This document shows positions 61,103 through 64,000 of a stretch of 64,000 nt of DNA, one piece after another. The notes below the pieces were generated by a model. It was not told the DNA's origin. It searched no databases and saw nothing but the letters and a program-made list of their open reading frames with translations. Made by a program: the position numbers and the translations under genes. Each line of letters starts with the position of its first letter. Within the stretch, counting starts at the first letter, position 1. The stretch is taken from assembly GCF_004135345.1 (NCBI RefSeq), contig NZ_CP035495.1:3038001-3102000 (forward strand). The letters are read 5' to 3'. The DNA comes from Xylanimonas allomyrinae. GTDB taxonomy: Bacteria; Actinomycetota; Actinomycetes; Actinomycetales; Cellulomonadaceae.

Positions 61103-62311
61103 TCACTCGATCGGAGGGCTGTCGACGGGGTGCGCGCCGCGGCGCACCCACACGCCGCCGTTGAGCATCGACGAGACGCCGCCGTGCCGTTCGAGGGAGT
61201 CGGCGCGGATCGCGAGGTAGATGTGCATCACGACGAACGCCCACAGGCCGAACATGATCGCGGCGTGGAGGAACCGGATCGTCGGGACGCCCAGCCAGGT
61301 GGTCGGCGCGGCGACCAGCGCCCAGAACGGCGACTGCACGTGGTAGAGCGCGTACAGCGTGAACCCGGTGGCCATCTGGAAGGCGCACGCCGCGTACAGG
61401 GCGGTGTAGGTGAGCTGCTGCAGCGGGTTGTGCGACAGGTACAGGGGCCCGTCGTTCTTGATGAGCGCGTAGTGCGCGACCGCGCCGCCGAGGTGACGCA
61501 CGTCGGACTTCGACCACAACGGCCAGAACGACTGCCAGCGCATGTTCCGGTAGCGCGAGGTGAACGTGAGCACGAAGCGCGTGACGCCGAGCACGAGCCA
61601 CGCGAACGCCGCGACGAAGTGGACGAGGCGGACCCAGCCCATGAGGAACCCGGACGCGGCGCCGTCGACCGGGGTGGGCCCGAAGAAGGGGTCCATGATG
61701 AAGTACCCGGTGCAGCTCAGCACGAAGATCAGCGCGACGTTGGCCCAGTGCTGCAGGCGCAGCGCCGCCGGCCACAGGGCGACCCGGGTCCAGCCGCTCT
61801 CGGCGGCGCCCGCGTCCGACGTGCCGTGGGACGCGTACGGCGTCACCGCGACGAACCCCTGCAACCGGAACTCGCCGACGACGTCGTCGGCGCTCACGGG
61901 CGCGGCGGCGATCGCCAGAGGGCGCTCGCCGCGCACGAACGCACGGTCGGCGTTCTTCTTGACCAGGGAGCGCTGCTGGCGCGAGCAGCGCGTGGCCGCG
62001 AGCACGTCGGGGATGGCCCCGCGCATGACGACGACGTCGCGGGTCGCGCCGCCCGGCTGGGCGAGGTCGCGGACGCGCACGAGCGAGTAGCGGCGGGTGC
62101 GCGTCGCGGGGTCGACGTCGCCCGGGTCGACGACGGGGACCGGGATCTCGTGGTGGTCGGCGACGAGCGCGGCGGCCGCGGCACCCACCACCGGGTCGGT
62201 GGCGTCCGCCGGGCCGGCGGCGGCGAGCGCCAGCAGGCGGCCGTGGCTCAGGCCGCCCGAGCTGTGGATCTCGCCGACGTGCAGGCCGGCCGGCGGGGCC
62301 GGGGCGCTCAC
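61103..62311 (-). CDS. Hydrogenase cytochrome b subunit with an extra N-terminal P-type-ATPase-like domain
   Basis: 402 residues from GTG 62311, overlapping the large-subunit stop (GTGA). Residues ~180-385 are a HyaC-type di-haem cytochrome b: four membrane helices with candidate haem histidines in R-L-Q-H-W-A-N-V, R-L-V-H-F-V-A-A, R-F-L-H-A-A-I and V-V-M-H-I-Y-L-A-I-R. It passes electrons from the hydrogenase to quinone. Residues ~20-157 are not part of HyaC. They read like a P-type-ATPase nucleotide-binding domain (D-P-V-V-G-A-A-A-A-A-L; D-P-A-T-R-T-R-R-Y-S; M-R-G-A-I-P-D-V-L; R-G-E-R-P-L-A-I-A; F-R-L-Q-G-F-V-A-V-T-P) with no phosphorylation or transport domain. Confidence 0.88.
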   Translation of the reverse strand: MSAPAPPAGLHVGEIHSSGGLSHGRLLALAAAGPADATDPVVGAAAAALVADHHEIPVPVVDPGDVDPATRTRRYSLVRVRDLAQPGGATRDVVVMRGAIPDVLAATRCSRQQRSLVKKNADRAFVRGERPLAIAAAPVSADDVVGEFRLQGFVAVTPYASHGTSDAGAAESGWTRVALWPAALRLQHWANVALIFVLSCTGYFIMDPFFGPTPVDGAASGFLMGWVRLVHFVAAFAWLVLGVTRFVLTFTSRYRNMRWQSFWPLWSKSDVRHLGGAVAHYALIKNDGPLYLSHNPLQQLTYTALYAACAFQMATGFTLYALYHVQSPFWALVAAPTTWLGVPTIRFLHAAIMFGLWAFVVMHIYLAIRADSLERHGGVSSMLNGGVWVRRGAHPVDSPPIE

Positions 62312-64000
62312 GACGTCACGACCTGGAGCTCGGCGCCCTCCACGTCCAGGACGTGCACGGCGCACGACATGCACGGGTCGAAGGAGTGGATGGTGCGCAG
62401 CGGCTCGAGGGGCTGCGCGGCGTCGTGCAGCGGGTGGGAGCCGGCGCCGGCCAGCGACTCCTCGTAGGGGCCCTGCTGGCCGTCGGCGTCGCGCCCGCCC
62501 GCGAGCCACGTCGTGGGCACCACGGCCTGGTAGCGCGCGACCTTGCCGTCCTCGACGGTCACCCAGTGGCTGAGGTTGCCGCGCGCCACCTCGACGAACG
62601 AGAACCCCTCGCCCTTGTCGGGCCACGTCGACGGGTCCCAGCGGGAGTTGTCGAAGACGTCGATGTCGCCCTTCTTGAGGTTGTCGACCAGCTGCGGGAA
62701 CGTCACCTCGGCCAGGGCCTCGGCGGAGATCATCGCCTCGACGGCGCGGGCCAGGGTGCGGCCCGCGGTCGAGTTGAGCTGGTCGACGGTGATGCCGAGC
62801 TTGCCGGCGGCGTCGTCGACCAGCTCGCAGGTGCGCTGGTGGCCCTGCGCGTAGGCGAGCAGGATGCGTGCGACAGGACCCACCTGGACGGGCTTGCCGT
62901 CGTAGCGCGGGGCCTTGCACCACGTGTACTTGTCGGCGTCGGCCAGCCACTCGAACGGGGGCTTGGGGCCCGTGTATTGCGGGGTCGTCTCGCCCTGGGC
63001 GGGTGCGAGGCCGGCGTCGTCGCCGTCCTGGTAGGTGTACCACGCCGATGCGATGTACTCGGCGATCTTCGTCGGGTCGAACGGGTGGACGGTGGACAGG
63101 TCGCCGTCGAGCAGCACGCCGGGCTTGACCTCGGTGTGGGCCGACGTCGTGCGCGACGCGCCCGGGTCGCCGCCGAACGTCGCGCCCGCCAGCCCGACCG
63201 CGAGGTAGTTCGGCTGGGCCGCGCCGATGTCGAAGTAGTCCTTGTACACGCCCATGATCGCGAGCGCGTCGGGCAGGTAGCACGACGCGACGAAGTCGCG
63301 CGTCTCGGCCACCCAGTCGGCGATCTGGTCGAGCTGGACCTGGTTGATGGACTCGGACCGGTCGAGGTCGATCGTGCACGCCATCCCGCCCACGAGGAAG
63401 TTCGGGTGCGGGTTCTTGCCGCCGAACACGGTGCCGATGCGGATCATCGACCGCTGGAACTCCAGCGCGTCCAGGTAGTGGGCGACCGCCATGAGGTTGG
63501 CCTCGGCCGGCAGCCGGTAGTCGGGGTGGTCCCAGTACCCGCCGGTGAAGATCGAGAGCTGCCCGGAGTCGAGGATCTGCTGCACGGTGTCGCGCACCGC
63601 CGTCATGCGCTCGATCGTGTTGCCCTTCCAGGTCGAGCCGATGGAGCGCGCGAACTCGACCGCCTTGGCGGGGTCCGCCGTCGCGGCCGACGGCACGTTG
63701 ACCCAGTCCAGGGCGTGCAGGTGGTAGAAGTGGATGACGTGGTCCTGGACCTCCTGCGAGGCCAGCACGATGTCGCGGATCAGGCGGGCCTGCCGCGGCG
63801 GGTTGGCGCCGATCGCGTTCTCCACGGCCACCACCGAGGCGATGGCGTGGACCGAGGTGCACACGCCGCAGATGCGCTGCACGAACGCCCAGGCGTCACG
63901 CGGGTCGCGGTCCTGGACGATCGTCTCGATGCCGCGGAACTGGGTGGTCTCGCTCCACGCCTTGCGGATCGCACCGCCCTCGGTCTCGAGCTCGATGCGC
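62308..64000 (-). CDS. [NiFe]-hydrogenase large subunit, N-terminus beyond the window
   Basis: At least 563 residues are inside the window; the start is past base 64000. L1 motif R-I-C-G-V-C-T-S-V-H (about 63870) and L2 F-D-P-C-M-S-C-A-V-H bind the NiFe centre. A 14-residue C-terminal peptide (V-L-D-V…V-V-T-S) follows the His and should be removed during maturation. Length and motifs match membrane-bound group 1 uptake hydrogenases, in line with the cytochrome b gene it overlaps. The small subunit is presumably just outside the window. Confidence 0.95.
   Translation of the reverse strand, partial: RIELETEGGAIRKAWSETTQFRGIETIVQDRDPRDAWAFVQRICGVCTSVHAIASVVAVENAIGANPPRQARLIRDIVLASQEVQDHVIHFYHLHALDWVNVPSAATADPAKAVEFARSIGSTWKGNTIERMTAVRDTVQQILDSGQLSIFTGGYWDHPDYRLPAEANLMAVAHYLDALEFQRSMIRIGTVFGGKNPHPNFLVGGMACTIDLDRSESINQVQLDQIADWVAETRDFVASCYLPDALAIMGVYKDYFDIGAAQPNYLAVGLAGATFGGDPGASRTTSAHTEVKPGVLLDGDLSTVHPFDPTKIAEYIASAWYTYQDGDDAGLAPAQGETTPQYTGPKPPFEWLADADKYTWCKAPRYDGKPVQVGPVARILLAYAQGHQRTCELVDDAAGKLGITVDQLNSTAGRTLARAVEAMISAEALAEVTFPQLVDNLKKGDIDVFDNSRWDPSTWPDKGEGFSFVEVARGNLSHWVTVEDGKVARYQAVVPTTWLAGGRDADGQQGPYEESLAGAGSHPLHDAAQPLEPLRTIHSFDPCMSCAVHVLDVEGAELQVVTS

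Overview
The window comes from a very GC-rich actinobacterium. The 16S rRNA text, a Bpa proteasome activator, a cvnABCD conservon, a DosR/DosS-type two-component pair and a sugar ABC/GH3 cluster all point to Actinobacteria. Micrococcales (Cellulomonadaceae/Promicromonosporaceae-like) is my best guess, not a proven placement.

Region 1 (1-17020) is a type I-E CRISPR-Cas locus: the cse1 tail, cse2, cas7e, cas5e, cas6e, cas1e and cas2e, followed after only 44 bp by a very large array. I count 94 repeats of 28 nt, including one degenerate terminal repeat at 16993-17020. The array is broken into four co-oriented blocks of 25, 23, 29 and 17 repeats. The breaks are two identical IS256-family elements in opposite orientation, each with its own 8-bp target duplication, and an IS21-type element. 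The IS21 element is itself interrupted by an IS110 element, whose upstream non-coding region contains what look like bridge-RNA target guides. Two spacers occur twice in distant blocks.

Region 2 (17140-26369) holds bpa and a zinc-independent quinone oxidoreductase on the minus strand, then a cvnABCD signalling operon, tRNA-Ser(UGA) and a ThrE-like exporter. Region 3 (26604-32176) is one complete rrn operon (16S-23S-5S) with its promoter and terminator and no spacer tRNA. Region 4 (32348-40507) has a DUF4235 membrane protein, a TPP-riboswitch-controlled thiamine ABC transporter, an aldo/keto reductase, pgi and cutC. Region 5 (40561-47663) is a LacI-controlled oligosaccharide ABC transporter with a GH3 beta-glucosidase and visible operator sequences.

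Region 6 (47877-64000) combines a DosR/DosS-like redox/hypoxia two-component system, a universal stress protein with a DosR-box-like site upstream, and a membrane peptidase. It continues into a [NiFe]-hydrogenase maturation and structural cluster: hypF, hypA, hypB, hypC, a divergent large-subunit paralogue, a second hypA, an endopeptidase, cytochrome b and a large subunit cut by the window edge. The cytochrome b subunit carries an N-terminal domain that reads like a P-type-ATPase nucleotide-binding domain. This looks like a hypoxia/energy-starvation module.

Caveat: at least six genes (cvnD, thiP, ATPase, dosS, usp, hypF) break at homopolymer runs of five or more G/C where adding one base restores the frame. 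That pattern suggests residual assembly errors, and it bears on how the frame breaks in cse2 and cas1-cas2 should be read.
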